A stretch of 58,006 nt of DNA. Source: Alphaproteobacteria bacterium (GTDB taxonomy: Bacteria; Pseudomonadota; Alphaproteobacteria; Parvibaculales; Parvibaculaceae). The notes beneath the pieces were generated by a model. That model saw nothing but the letters and a program-made list of their open reading frames with translations. It did no database searches and was not told the DNA's origin. The position numbers and the translations under genes were made by a program. This document shows, in pieces, positions 43,652 to 52,813 of this stretch; position 1 is the stretch's first letter, and each line of letters opens with the position of its first letter. The DNA is taken from contig JAJFGY010000065.1 in the NCBI GenBank assembly GCA_021775935.1, forward strand, positions 1 to 58,006. Reading direction: 5' to 3'.

Positions 43652-44832
43652 ATATGGTTCTAACACCGACCCCTTTCGGGCAGGCAAAGGCTGAAGTGCC
43701 AAGGCATGACCTGAAAACCCAGATCCTGGACAGAACTGAACTCCTGGCTCTTGGTGCAGAATGGGAAGAGCTGGTCGACCACGCGCTGGAAGAGAATGCC
43801 TATTACTGTCGGCACTATTGTGAGGCGCTGCTTGCGCATATCGAAAAGCATCCGGTGCGCACAATCGCGATCTGGAAGGCAACGAGACTTATCGCGCTTC
43901 TCCCCTTCACTACTGAGCGCAGCCACTGGGCAGGCATTTTGCCCGTCAACATCGGGTGGACCACACCCTATACAACAACTTCAATACCGCTCATCGATCG
44001 CCGCAATGAGGAGGAAGCTGTTGAAGCACTCCTTACAGCAATGAACGCACGGTCGACCGGAAGCAACATTTGGATCCTGCCTGGTCAAACCCTAGAAGGC
44101 TCAGTCAACTGTGTCCTCCGCAAAGGCATGGTTGCGAAAGGAATGCGGTTTCAAACATTCGATAAGTTTGATCGAGCACTGCTTGAGCGGCGAGGCAGCT
44201 TTGACGACCACATGAAAGAGCACCTCTCCAAGAAACGCCGCAAGGATCTTAGGAGAAACCGCAAACGTCTGGATGAACTGGGCGAAGTGACCTGGGAGGT
44301 TCACACCAAAGGGTCGGCGCTAAACGCTGCGGTTGATGCATTTCTACGGATAGAAGCATCTGGTTGGAAAGGCGAGCGGGGTACAGCGCTCGATTGTAAC
44401 GACACAACCCGCGCATTTGCCAAACAAGCATTCGGGGACCAGGGGCACGGTTCGATCACGCGTGCCGATGTCTTGTCTCTTGATGGGCTGGCAATCGCCA
44501 TCAACTTGACATTGATGGCAGGCCGCACTGGCTTCACAATCAAATGCGCTTTCGACGAGGCCTTTAAGGCCCAAAGTGCCGGTCTGTTGCTTGAAGAAGA
44601 GATGATCCGCAATGTCCTTGAGGACGATTGGACCGACCGGCTCGATTCAGCAACAGCTGCGGGGCATTTGATCACATCTTTCTGGAACGAGACGGCTGCA
44701 GTCGGCGATCTGCTGATTGATGCCAACCCAAGCGGGGGAAACATCCGGTTCCGCCTGCTTCAAGCCCTGGAAACCACACGGCGCGGACTGCGCGCAAAAG
44801 CAAAAGCGATTGTCACCCGACTTCGCCCTTAG
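43648..44832 (+). CDS. GNAT/FemAB-like acyltransferase of the CelD/BcsL type
   Basis: The 394-residue protein has two GNAT-like lobes and the CelD-family segment KEHLSKKRRKDLRRNRKRLDELG with FLRIEASGWKGERGTA, followed by FTIKCAFDEAFKAQSAG. CelD/BcsL homologues act in polysaccharide (cellulose) acylation. Its ATG overlaps the flippase stop (ATGA), so the two are translationally coupled. The acceptor is presumably a surface glycan moved by the flippase; this is inferred from context. Confidence 0.88.
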   Translation: MNMVLTPTPFGQAKAEVPRHDLKTQILDRTELLALGAEWEELVDHALEENAYYCRHYCEALLAHIEKHPVRTIAIWKATRLIALLPFTTERSHWAGILPVNIGWTTPYTTTSIPLIDRRNEEEAVEALLTAMNARSTGSNIWILPGQTLEGSVNCVLRKGMVAKGMRFQTFDKFDRALLERRGSFDDHMKEHLSKKRRKDLRRNRKRLDELGEVTWEVHTKGSALNAAVDAFLRIEASGWKGERGTALDCNDTTRAFAKQAFGDQGHGSITRADVLSLDGLAIAINLTLMAGRTGFTIKCAFDEAFKAQSAGLLLEEEMIRNVLEDDWTDRLDSATAAGHLITSFWNETAAVGDLLIDANPSGGNIRFRLLQALETTRRGLRAKAKAIVTRLRP

Positions 44833-45752
44833 GGCACAGGGCCTTCTGCGCGGCCCTCTTCCTCCAGCCAGACGAGAAACTGCGACACAGCAGGATCATC
44901 TCTCATCACATTTGGAACTGCCCAGCAATAAGGGGCGGTGGAGAGTTTTGGTCCCTCAAGAGGGACAATCAATCGAGCATCAGCCAGATCCTCTTTGATA
45001 AGCGGCAGGGGACCGAGCGCAAACCCGAGCCCGTCAACGGCTGCTTGCAGCGCCAGATAGAAATGATCAAACCGGCGAACCGCAACATCGTCGCCCACAC
45101 CACTCTCGCCTGCCGCGGCAAACCATCGGTCCCAGGAGCCAGATCGTGTATCAGCTACTAGCAGCGGCAGATGTTTTAGGTCTGCCGGTGTAGAAACCGG
45201 GTGAGCGGCAGCAAACGCCGGGCTACAAACCGGAACCTCCTGTTCGGTGAAAATGATCCCGCTCGAAAGACTATCCATATCAAGGGAACCGGCGCGCCTG
45301 ACAGCAATATCGAACTGTCCGGGCGGCACACGCTCAAGCGATTGATCTGATGTGATCAGCCTGAGCTCAACGTGGGGATGGGCGAACTGAAACCTGGCCA
45401 GACGCGGAAGCAACCATCGCATCGCAAAGGTGGGCAGCACATTAAGGGTCAATGCCCTGGCGATGTTTTGGTCATTACGCAGGGTCCTGGCAGCTGCGGC
45501 AATGTCCCCAAACGCCGCGCCAACCTTATCTGCAAACATCTGCCCGGCGCGTGTCAGCGTCACCCGCTTGCCGTGGCGGTCAAAAAGAACGGTACCCGCC
45601 CACTCCTCTAAGACCTTCACTTGTCGGCTTACAGCACCATGGGTTACGTGCAGCTCGTCTGCGGCGCGCGTGAACGATCCGTGCCGCGCTGCCGCTTCGA
45701 AACTCCGCAACGCAGTAAGCGGCGGAAGGGTCTGGAGATCGCCATGGGACAT
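44829..45752 (-). CDS. LysR family (GcvA-like) transcriptional regulator
   Basis: The 307-residue protein starts with LRSFEAAARHGSFTRAADELHVTHGAVSRQVKVLE (residues 14-48), the GcvA-type LysR helix-turn-helix, and has the usual effector domain. It is divergent from the TauE/SafE gene, with the operator-like palindrome GTGAGTTTAACTCAC just upstream of its start, so it probably controls that gene and itself. It overlaps the acyltransferase end by 4 bp. Confidence 0.92.
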   Translation of the reverse strand: MSHGDLQTLPPLTALRSFEAAARHGSFTRAADELHVTHGAVSRQVKVLEEWAGTVLFDRHGKRVTLTRAGQMFADKVGAAFGDIAAAARTLRNDQNIARALTLNVLPTFAMRWLLPRLARFQFAHPHVELRLITSDQSLERVPPGQFDIAVRRAGSLDMDSLSSGIIFTEQEVPVCSPAFAAAHPVSTPADLKHLPLLVADTRSGSWDRWFAAAGESGVGDDVAVRRFDHFYLALQAAVDGLGFALGPLPLIKEDLADARLIVPLEGPKLSTAPYCWAVPNVMRDDPAVSQFLVWLEEEGRAEGPVP

Positions 45753-45755
45753 TAA

Positions 45756-45770
45756 GTGAGTTTAACTCAC
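45756..45770 (+). promoter_or_regulatory. Candidate LysR operator between LysR and TauE/SafE genes
   Basis: GTGAGTTTAACTCAC is a near-perfect palindrome (one central mismatch) located 4 bp upstream of the LysR start and 100 bp before the TauE/SafE gene. LysR-type boxes have T-N11-A with dyad symmetry, which this fits. Confidence 0.45.
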
Positions 45771-45869
45771 AAGAGCGGAGCTGAAAAGTCGTTTTGAAAC
45801 CTCGGGATTTTGGAGGATAAAGAGACCAAGAGACGAGCTAAAGCGCTCTCACCTCACAAAGGACAGACC

Positions 45870-46637
45870 ATGATCAGCGCCGGCCTCACCATCCTTATCG
45901 CCATCACCGTCATCGCCACCGCCACCCTGTCGGGGATTTTTGGGATGGCTGGCGGCATTGTGTTGATGGGGATGCTTCTGGTCATCTTACCTGTTGGCTC
46001 AGCAATGATGCTCCACGGCGCAACCCAGGCTGTCTCCAATGGCTACCGAGCCATTCTCACCCGCAGCCACATCGTCTGGCCCATTTTCACCTTCTATATT
46101 GGAGGCGCTTTCATTGCTCTCGCCGTCTTGAGCGCGATCTCTTTTGTGCCCGACAAAGCGCTCGTATTCCTCTGTGTCGGCGCTGTGCCGTTTATCGCCG
46201 CAGCACTGCCCTCTCACCTGTCACTCGACATCACAAAGACGGGCATGCCAGTTTTCTGCGGATTTATCATTACACTGATTAATCTGGTGGCAGGTGTTGC
46301 AGGCCCCCTGCTTGATGCCTTTTTTGTAAAGTCCGACCTGACCCGCCATCAGGTGGTCGCAACAAAGGCAATCAGCCAGACCCTTAGCCATCTGTTGAAA
46401 CTGGTCTACTTTGGTATCCTGGTGCGCGAGGCAACGATGGACGCCAATGGCAGTCTGGCAAGCCTGCCATGGTGGCTCTACGTGATGGTCATTCCCTGCG
46501 CCATGCTGGGCGCGACATTGGGAACGAAGGTTCTCGACAAGATTTCTGATACGAATTTCCGCAAGTGGAGCCAATGGATCATCCTGACCCTTGGCGCAAT
46601 CTGCATGGCCCGCGGCATCTCGTTGCTGGTGCTATAA
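45870..46637 (+). CDS. TauE/SafE family sulfite/anion exporter-like protein
   Basis: The 255-residue membrane protein has about eight spans and the TauE/SafE features SGIFGMAGGIVLMGMLL at the start and FIITLINLVAGVAGPLLDAFFV in the middle. The family exports sulfite, sulfonates or related anions. I start at the ATG at 45870 because AAAGGA precedes it and the family starts with a membrane span; the open frame extends upstream. It is controlled probably by the divergent LysR. A link with sulfite oxidase at 31679 cannot be shown. Confidence 0.88.
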   Translation: MISAGLTILIAITVIATATLSGIFGMAGGIVLMGMLLVILPVGSAMMLHGATQAVSNGYRAILTRSHIVWPIFTFYIGGAFIALAVLSAISFVPDKALVFLCVGAVPFIAAALPSHLSLDITKTGMPVFCGFIITLINLVAGVAGPLLDAFFVKSDLTRHQVVATKAISQTLSHLLKLVYFGILVREATMDANGSLASLPWWLYVMVIPCAMLGATLGTKVLDKISDTNFRKWSQWIILTLGAICMARGISLLVL

Positions 46638-47366
46638 ACGCGAACGCTTTCCGCCGAGAATCTCTGCAAGCAAGGTCAGAACCTTCTCAGAGAAACCAAA
46701 CCCGAAATGGGTCGTATCAACCTCGATATTTTCAACGTTGGGGCTCCAATGATCAATGGATGCCTGCCAGGCGACAATCCCATCTCTTTTTGAGTAGATC
46801 GACGTAACCGGCATCTCCAGAGGCACCGTGTAGCGATCGGAAACCTTCGTCTCGATCTCTTCGCGCTCAGCGTGTGAATACAGAAGCGGACCAGGGCTTG
46901 TATATTGCGGACCACCGATCAGCGGTGTCCCAAGAGAGATGACCTGGGAGACAGCACCCGGATTGTCCCGAGCCGCTTCCCGTGCCACGACACCACCGAG
47001 GCTCCACCCGACAAGGGCAATCGGCTCGCCCACTTCTTCATGACGGCTTGCGAGAACGTCCGTGAACTTCTCAAGCAGCTCTTCAACCTGCCCGCCATTC
47101 CTGCCGAGGCCCCAGTCATAGGGCGTGTATCCAAGGAAGCGGAGATATTCACGGATCACGAACATTGACTGCTCGCCAGCACCCAGACCGGGCAACAGCA
47201 GGACAGGTTTGCCATAGCCTTTCAGATTTCTTGGTAACCGCCACCAGAACAAAGACAGTTTCGCGAGCTCCAGCGGCGTCAGCAATTCCCCAAGCGAATG
47301 GGAAAGAGCGGGTCTGGAAATCCCCTCAAGCGGCTGTGGCAGATCTTTGGGCGATTGATGCAACAT
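46632..47366 (-). CDS. Alpha/beta hydrolase (lipase-like), copy B
   Basis: The 244-residue product has PVLLLPGLGAGEQSM (oxyanion loop), nucleophile elbow GWSLGG, acid in YSKRDGIVAWQAS and histidine in TTHFGFGF, so the triad is complete. It resembles the larger neighbour at 47508-48251 across its whole length (for example LLTPLELAKLSLFWWRLP against LLTPIEFARLLLLWWTLP). No signal peptide is present. Substrate is unknown; PGAP1/lipase-like enzymes cleave esters. The ORF start MLHQSPKD has no strong ribosome site. Confidence 0.88.
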   Translation of the reverse strand: MLHQSPKDLPQPLEGISRPALSHSLGELLTPLELAKLSLFWWRLPRNLKGYGKPVLLLPGLGAGEQSMFVIREYLRFLGYTPYDWGLGRNGGQVEELLEKFTDVLASRHEEVGEPIALVGWSLGGVVAREAARDNPGAVSQVISLGTPLIGGPQYTSPGPLLYSHAEREEIETKVSDRYTVPLEMPVTSIYSKRDGIVAWQASIDHWSPNVENIEVDTTHFGFGFSEKVLTLLAEILGGKRSRL

Positions 47367-47507
47367 GGAACATCCTTTGTGCGGTGCAACAAAACATATG
47401 TCCCGTTTCTACGAAAAGACCAGAGCATTGGATGTTCACTTCTGTTGATGCACTGCATCACAAATGCACACCAGAGTGAAAAATAGCGGAAAATTGGGAG
47501 AGTCCGA

Positions 47508-48251
47508 CTACCGGGCACTCACAATGGCAAGACGCTCGGCGATAAGAGTGAGAACTTCCTTGGACATGCCAAATCCGAAATGGGTTGTGGAGACCTCGAT
47601 ATTCTCTGCATCCGGGCTCCATTCATCAACTGAGGCCTGCCAGGACACCACCCCATCGCCTTTGGAATAGATTGAGGTCACCGGCACAGCCAACGGTGTG
47701 CGATAGCGTTCTGCGATCCGCGCTTCGATCGCATCATGATCAAGCCCGCGCCGTCCAAAGAAGCGCGCCGTCGCAGTATATTTAGGACCGCCGACAAGAG
47801 GACTGCCCAATGTGATGACCTGCGACACGCAATCTGGATTGTCCCTGGCCGCTTCCCGCGCAAAATATCCCCCCAGGCTCCACCCGATCAGCACGATCGG
47901 TCCTCCTGCCTCACGGGCACGCGCGCGAACGATCTCGGCAACTTTGGGAAGCTTATCCATCACACGCCCATCATTGCGGCCAAGGCCCCAATCATAAGGC
48001 TGGTAACCAAGCACACGCAGATATTCGCGAATGATAAGCATGGACCTTTCGCCACCGCCAAGACCTGGCAGAAGCAGAACCGTCTGACCTTTGCCCCGCA
48101 GATTAAACGGCAACGTCCACCACAGCAGCAAGAGCCGCGCAAACTCAATGGGCGTTAACAGTTCCCGCAATGCATTGCTGATCGGAGGACCGGTGACATC
48201 CTCCATTGGTCGCGGGATATTCTGTTCTGACGAAGGTCCCATAAAACCCAT
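47508..48251 (-). CDS. Alpha/beta hydrolase (lipase-like), copy A
   Basis: The 247-residue paralogue has TVLLLPGLGGGERSM, IGWSLGGYFAREA (nucleophile), YSKGDGVVSWQAS and TTHFGFGMS (histidine). It lies 141 bp upstream of copy B on the same strand. The two are a tandem duplication; the catalytic residues are conserved in both, so both are likely active. It is divergent from the TIGR03032-type gene across a 41-bp spacer. Confidence 0.88.
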   Translation of the reverse strand: MGFMGPSSEQNIPRPMEDVTGPPISNALRELLTPIEFARLLLLWWTLPFNLRGKGQTVLLLPGLGGGERSMLIIREYLRVLGYQPYDWGLGRNDGRVMDKLPKVAEIVRARAREAGGPIVLIGWSLGGYFAREAARDNPDCVSQVITLGSPLVGGPKYTATARFFGRRGLDHDAIEARIAERYRTPLAVPVTSIYSKGDGVVSWQASVDEWSPDAENIEVSTTHFGFGMSKEVLTLIAERLAIVSAR

Positions 48252-48292
48252 CCCTGCTATTGCCGACGCACCAAACCTGCTAAGGAAAGGTC

Positions 48293-49384
48293 ATGACCGT
48301 AGACCCTGACATGCCCGACCCGCAATCTCCGAATGATTCTGCAACCCCGCCTGCTGGGACACAAATCTCCTGTTCCAGAAATTTGCCCGGATGGATCGCG
48401 AATAACGGTGTGAGCATTGTCTTCACCTCCTATCAATCAGGGATTGTCTATTTCGTAGGCGTACAGCCAGGTGGCGGGCTTTCTGTTCATCAGACGGGAT
48501 TTCCGCGCGCCATGGGGCTAAGTGCCCAGAAGCAGCGCATCTATCTTGCCTCTCACGCACAGATCTGGCGCATGGAAAACATGTTGCGTCCAGGCGAGTT
48601 CGCCAACAATCAATATGACGCGTGTTACGTTCCGCGAAACGCACAGACCACCGGCGATGTCGATGCACACGAGATTTCCGTGGAGCCCGATGGACGTATC
48701 ATTTTCGTCAACACATCCTATTCATGCCTCGCCACGCTTGACCCGGTGCACGGTTTCAAGCCTCTGTGGCAACCCCCCTTCATTACCAAACTCGCCCCCG
48801 AAGACCGCTGTCACCTGAACGGTCTGGCAATGGAGGACGGGAAGGCAAGATATGTCACAGCGGTTTCGCGCAGCGACAGCGTCAGCGGATGGAGAGATAG
48901 ACGGGGGGAAGGTGGCGTCCTCATCGACGTTCAACAAGACCGTGTACTGACCGACAAACTCTCTATGCCGCATTCTCCAAGGCTGCATAACAACCAGCTT
49001 TACGCGCTCAACTCCGGACGCGGACACCTGGTGCGCATTGATCGCCAATCTGGTGCTGCAGAGGAAATTGCATTTCTGCCGGGCTTCGTGCGCGGCCTCT
49101 CCTTTCACAACAATCATGCCATTGTCACGCTCTCGCTTCCGCGCGACCAGTCCTTTGCGGGGCTGGAACTTGATGGTGAGCTGCAAAAGCGTGACGCGGA
49201 CCCCTGGTGCGGTGTCCAGATTATCGATCTTGCGACCGGCAATGTGGTGGAGTGGCTGCGCCTGGATGGCGAAATCCGCGAGCTGTTCGACATCGCGGTT
49301 CTGCCAGAGGTCAGATGCCCGCTCGCTGTGAGCCCCTTGGCGCCTGAATTTGCCAGCACCGTTACCATGGCAGATCCGGACTAG
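48293..49384 (+). CDS. TIGR03032 family protein
   Basis: The 363-residue product shows the TIGR03032 hallmarks: FTSYQSGIVYFVG, DVDAHEISVEPDGRIIFVNTSYSCLATLD, DRCHLNGLAMEDGKARYVTA and MPHSPRLHNNQLYALNSGRGHL. The repeated strand pattern suggests a beta-propeller. The family has no assigned function and often stands near surface-protein or peptide-modification genes. ATG follows AAGGAAAGG. The autotransporter gene begins 174 bp downstream. Confidence 0.88.
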   Translation: MTVDPDMPDPQSPNDSATPPAGTQISCSRNLPGWIANNGVSIVFTSYQSGIVYFVGVQPGGGLSVHQTGFPRAMGLSAQKQRIYLASHAQIWRMENMLRPGEFANNQYDACYVPRNAQTTGDVDAHEISVEPDGRIIFVNTSYSCLATLDPVHGFKPLWQPPFITKLAPEDRCHLNGLAMEDGKARYVTAVSRSDSVSGWRDRRGEGGVLIDVQQDRVLTDKLSMPHSPRLHNNQLYALNSGRGHLVRIDRQSGAAEEIAFLPGFVRGLSFHNNHAIVTLSLPRDQSFAGLELDGELQKRDADPWCGVQIIDLATGNVVEWLRLDGEIRELFDIAVLPEVRCPLAVSPLAPEFASTVTMADPD

Positions 49385-49558
49385 ACTTTAGATCTGGGTA
49401 TTAACCAGCCTGAAGAAAATGGGTGTTTCTGTAGTGGATCCAGCTGAGTTAATTTGACTCACTCACCCTCTTCTCTGTTAATACCCTGACAAGCCTGACC
49501 ACGCGCAGTCTGACGCGATGCGCGCCTCTTCTGGTTGGGTTTTCAGGGGGTATTGTCT

Positions 49559-52500
49559 GTGAGTAATACGAGCCGCAATATGTCTGGCCACCGCCTGGCA
49601 TTGATGCTGTCGACTTCTGTCTTGTCGATGGGCGCCTATGGGCATCTGCGCTCTGCGAAAGCAGCCAACGAATGTGGCATCATTGCTCCCGGTGGCACGG
49701 CCACCTGTACCCCTGCAGGCAACAATTTTGTCGGCGGCATCGACTATGACGTGAACAACGCGACAATTATTGTCCAAGATGGTGTCATTGTCAGCACGAC
49801 CGCAAACAACACGTCAGCGATCGCAAACGGCGCCGGTGGCGTTGATCTGGGAAACCTCACCACGACGACGCAAGGCACCGTCAATCTGACGACTACGGGC
49901 GATGGTTCGCTCGGCATCTCCACTGGGTCTGGCGGCGGCAATTCTTCAACGGTCACAACCAGCGCCGGCACGACAATAACAACCTCTGGCACAGGCTCAC
50001 ATGGGATCGGCGCCTATAACGGCGCAGCGGGTGGAGCCATCACCATCACCGCGCCTGGAGCAATTTCGACATCTGGCGCAGGCGCGATAGGCATTACGAC
50101 GCTAAACTTTGGCGGGGCAACGACGATCAATGCAGGCACCATATCGGTCACCGGCGCAGGTCCCGCATTTGGCATTTATGCGGTCTCCTTCGGGAGCACG
50201 ATTGATGTCACCACCTCCGGCGTCTCGGTCACCAACGGGTATGGCATATATGCCCTGGCGTCTGGCGCGGGCGCCGGTGCGGTTAACGTCACCACAACCG
50301 GAGCTGTTTCCACAGGAAGTACCGGCATAATAGCTGCCTCACAATATGGTGACGTGACAGTCAATGCGGGAAGTCCTGTGACAACGACAGGCGCAGGCGC
50401 GTCTGCGATTAACGCTTTCGGAACGACGGGCAATGTAAGCGTCACCTCATCGGGTGTAACATCCAGCGGTGTTGGCGGATACGGCATTTACGCGCGCAGC
50501 ACGACAGGCTCAATCAGCCTGGCGGACACGGGCACGATCACAAGTGGCGGTTACGGGATCTATTCACGGTCGACCGGTAGCGCAACCACCATCAATGTCA
50601 ATAACATCGCCGCAAGCAATGGCTATGACGCTATCTATTCCATCAGCCAGACCAATCTGTCAGTGACCGCGAGCGGCCTCCTGACAGCCACGGGCGCTCC
50701 TGATGCTGATGGCATCCAGGGCGTCGCCATAACCGGTACCCTGACTGTACAGGCTGCAAACATCACTGCCGATGATGACGGCATCAATGTCTATGGCGGC
50801 GCGGGCGCAACAGTGACCACGACCGGCACAATCACCGCGGGAGACGAGGGCATTGAGGTGGTTACCGCAGGCGCTGGTAATGCGGCAGTGACTGTCAACA
50901 ACGTCACGGCCACTGGCGTAAACAATGACGGCATTCGGGTTACTGCTGGTGGCGCAGCTTCTGTCAACGTGAACGGCGCAGTGCTCGGCGGATCAACGTC
51001 AGGCGCGGGCGCAGGGATTGATGTAAATGGCAGCACGGCCACAACCATCACCATCAGTGGTACGGGCTCTGTCGGCTCCATGTCCGATTACGCGATTGAG
51101 ACGGTAGGTGCTGGCGCAACCACCATCAACAATAGCGGCACAATTACCGGTCGAATCACGCTCACCGGCAATGATGACGTCATCAACAACCTCTCCTCCA
51201 ACAGCATCAACCTGCGCCGGTTTACCGACACAAATGCCGATGGGGTTCGCGACACGGAAGCTATCGGCGTGGTCATCTTTGGCGCGGGCAACGACACGTT
51301 CAATAACGCGGCGACCGGTACCGTCCGCGTATCGACCGTGACCGGCGCAACCGCTTTCAATACAGCCAACGAGACCTTTGCGACCGGCTCTGCCGCACTG
51401 TCGATCACAAATGCCGGCATCGAGCAGGGTCATATTGTCGGACTGGAAACCTTCATCAATTCAGGCACGCTCACCCTTGCAGATGCTGAGACCGGCGGCA
51501 CAACTGCTGTGGCAGGTGACGTTCTGGCCATTACGAGCCTTGGTGTTCCAGGTGCTGGTGGCACATCGAACTTCATCTCCAACGGCGGCCAGCTTCATCT
51601 CGACACAGTGCTGGATACAGGCGCTATCGACACAACAGACGTTCTTATTCTTGATAGTGTGACAACGGGCGCAGGTGGGGCGACCGGGATTACGATCACA
51701 GATGCAGGCGGCGCTGGTGGTATTACCGGAACCGGAGCCACAAACGGCATTCGGGTTGTCGAAGTTCGCGGTGTCGGCTCGGCGAGTGATGCGTTCACCC
51801 TGTCCCGGGCCGTCGTTGGTGGCGTCTTTGAATATGAACTCAACCAGGCAGACGGACAGAATTGGTACCTTCAGTCTGACGGTTCCTTCGCGCGACAGAT
51901 CCCGGCCTATCAGGCGCTCCCGCTCGCACTTGCAGGCTTCGCCCGCGATCAAATGCCCTGGGCGCAAAAGCGCTGGGGTCATGTCGAGGGCATTCAGGAA
52001 GCAAAGACAGGTGCGTGGTTGCGCGGTGGCTATGTGCGCGGCACGGAAGAATTCGGCGGCACCCGTCAATATGAGGCCCGTGATCGGTTTGCCCAGGCGG
52101 GCTATGATGTGGTTCTCGATACTGGTCTGCCAGGTCACTTCAGCATCGGTGGGCTTCTTCAGCACACATCCACAGATACATCTCTCACCAATGGCAATGG
52201 CTCAACATTTTCTGCAAGTGGGTATGGCGCCGGGCTGAGTGCTTACTGGACAAACAATGCCGGACTGTTCCTCGAAGCGCTTGCAACACTTACCCGGTAT
52301 GAGGTTGAGATCGACCGACAGAACCTGGCCGATGTCGCAGATACGGACGCCTACACCTATGCGGCGGGGCTTCAGATCGGCCATCAGTTCCATGTGGCGG
52401 GCACGAGAGATCACTGGACAGTCACACCGCGTGCATCGTTCACATTCATCGATAGTGACATAGACAATTTCACCGACGCATCGGGCATCGCGGTCGACTT

Positions 52501-52813
52501 TGCCGACAGCGACAGCATGCTGCTGGAAGCCGGAATGGTGAGTGGTCTTGACCTCGACCTGCAGGGCAACCGCATTCTGAACCTCACTGCAGAGATCGGC
52601 ATTGAGCACAATCTCCTGGGCGAAAACTCAGTTACCGCCAACGGCACAAACTTCTCCGCAGACCGCGACAATACAAGAGTGACATTTGGTGCAGGGGCCA
52701 CGGCGCATCTGGGAGACGGGTTTTCTCTCTTCGTCCGCGCGGAAGGACGGGCATCTCTCGCCGGTGAGGGTCATTCTGAGCAAGCATCTGCCGGGGGACG
52801 CATTACCTTTTAG
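49559..52813 (+). CDS. Type Va autotransporter with GYGIY-repeat passenger
   Basis: The protein of about 1084 residues (GTG at 49559 with AGGGGG upstream) has a signal peptide ending LRSAKA-ANE, a Gly/Thr/Ser/Asn-rich passenger (about 40-780) that reads as a beta-helix, and a C-terminal 12-strand barrel (about 800-1084) ending in the terminal Phe of GGRITF. The passenger has recurring GYGIYA/GYGIYS blocks about 30 residues apart. Such proteins are exported and displayed on the outer membrane as adhesins or enzymes. There is no obvious catalytic motif. A TGAGT-N7-ACTCA inverted repeat stands at 49445-49461 upstream. Confidence 0.9.
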   Translation: MSNTSRNMSGHRLALMLSTSVLSMGAYGHLRSAKAANECGIIAPGGTATCTPAGNNFVGGIDYDVNNATIIVQDGVIVSTTANNTSAIANGAGGVDLGNLTTTTQGTVNLTTTGDGSLGISTGSGGGNSSTVTTSAGTTITTSGTGSHGIGAYNGAAGGAITITAPGAISTSGAGAIGITTLNFGGATTINAGTISVTGAGPAFGIYAVSFGSTIDVTTSGVSVTNGYGIYALASGAGAGAVNVTTTGAVSTGSTGIIAASQYGDVTVNAGSPVTTTGAGASAINAFGTTGNVSVTSSGVTSSGVGGYGIYARSTTGSISLADTGTITSGGYGIYSRSTGSATTINVNNIAASNGYDAIYSISQTNLSVTASGLLTATGAPDADGIQGVAITGTLTVQAANITADDDGINVYGGAGATVTTTGTITAGDEGIEVVTAGAGNAAVTVNNVTATGVNNDGIRVTAGGAASVNVNGAVLGGSTSGAGAGIDVNGSTATTITISGTGSVGSMSDYAIETVGAGATTINNSGTITGRITLTGNDDVINNLSSNSINLRRFTDTNADGVRDTEAIGVVIFGAGNDTFNNAATGTVRVSTVTGATAFNTANETFATGSAALSITNAGIEQGHIVGLETFINSGTLTLADAETGGTTAVAGDVLAITSLGVPGAGGTSNFISNGGQLHLDTVLDTGAIDTTDVLILDSVTTGAGGATGITITDAGGAGGITGTGATNGIRVVEVRGVGSASDAFTLSRAVVGGVFEYELNQADGQNWYLQSDGSFARQIPAYQALPLALAGFARDQMPWAQKRWGHVEGIQEAKTGAWLRGGYVRGTEEFGGTRQYEARDRFAQAGYDVVLDTGLPGHFSIGGLLQHTSTDTSLTNGNGSTFSASGYGAGLSAYWTNNAGLFLEALATLTRYEVEIDRQNLADVADTDAYTYAAGLQIGHQFHVAGTRDHWTVTPRASFTFIDSDIDNFTDASGIAVDFADSDSMLLEAGMVSGLDLDLQGNRILNLTAEIGIEHNLLGENSVTANGTNFSADRDNTRVTFGAGATAHLGDGFSLFVRAEGRASLAGEGHSEQASAGGRITF

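Noticed and set aside
49381-49558. CtrA-type TTAA-N7-TTAA site before the autotransporter
   Set aside because: Three TTAA occurrences exist, but none has the N7 spacing.
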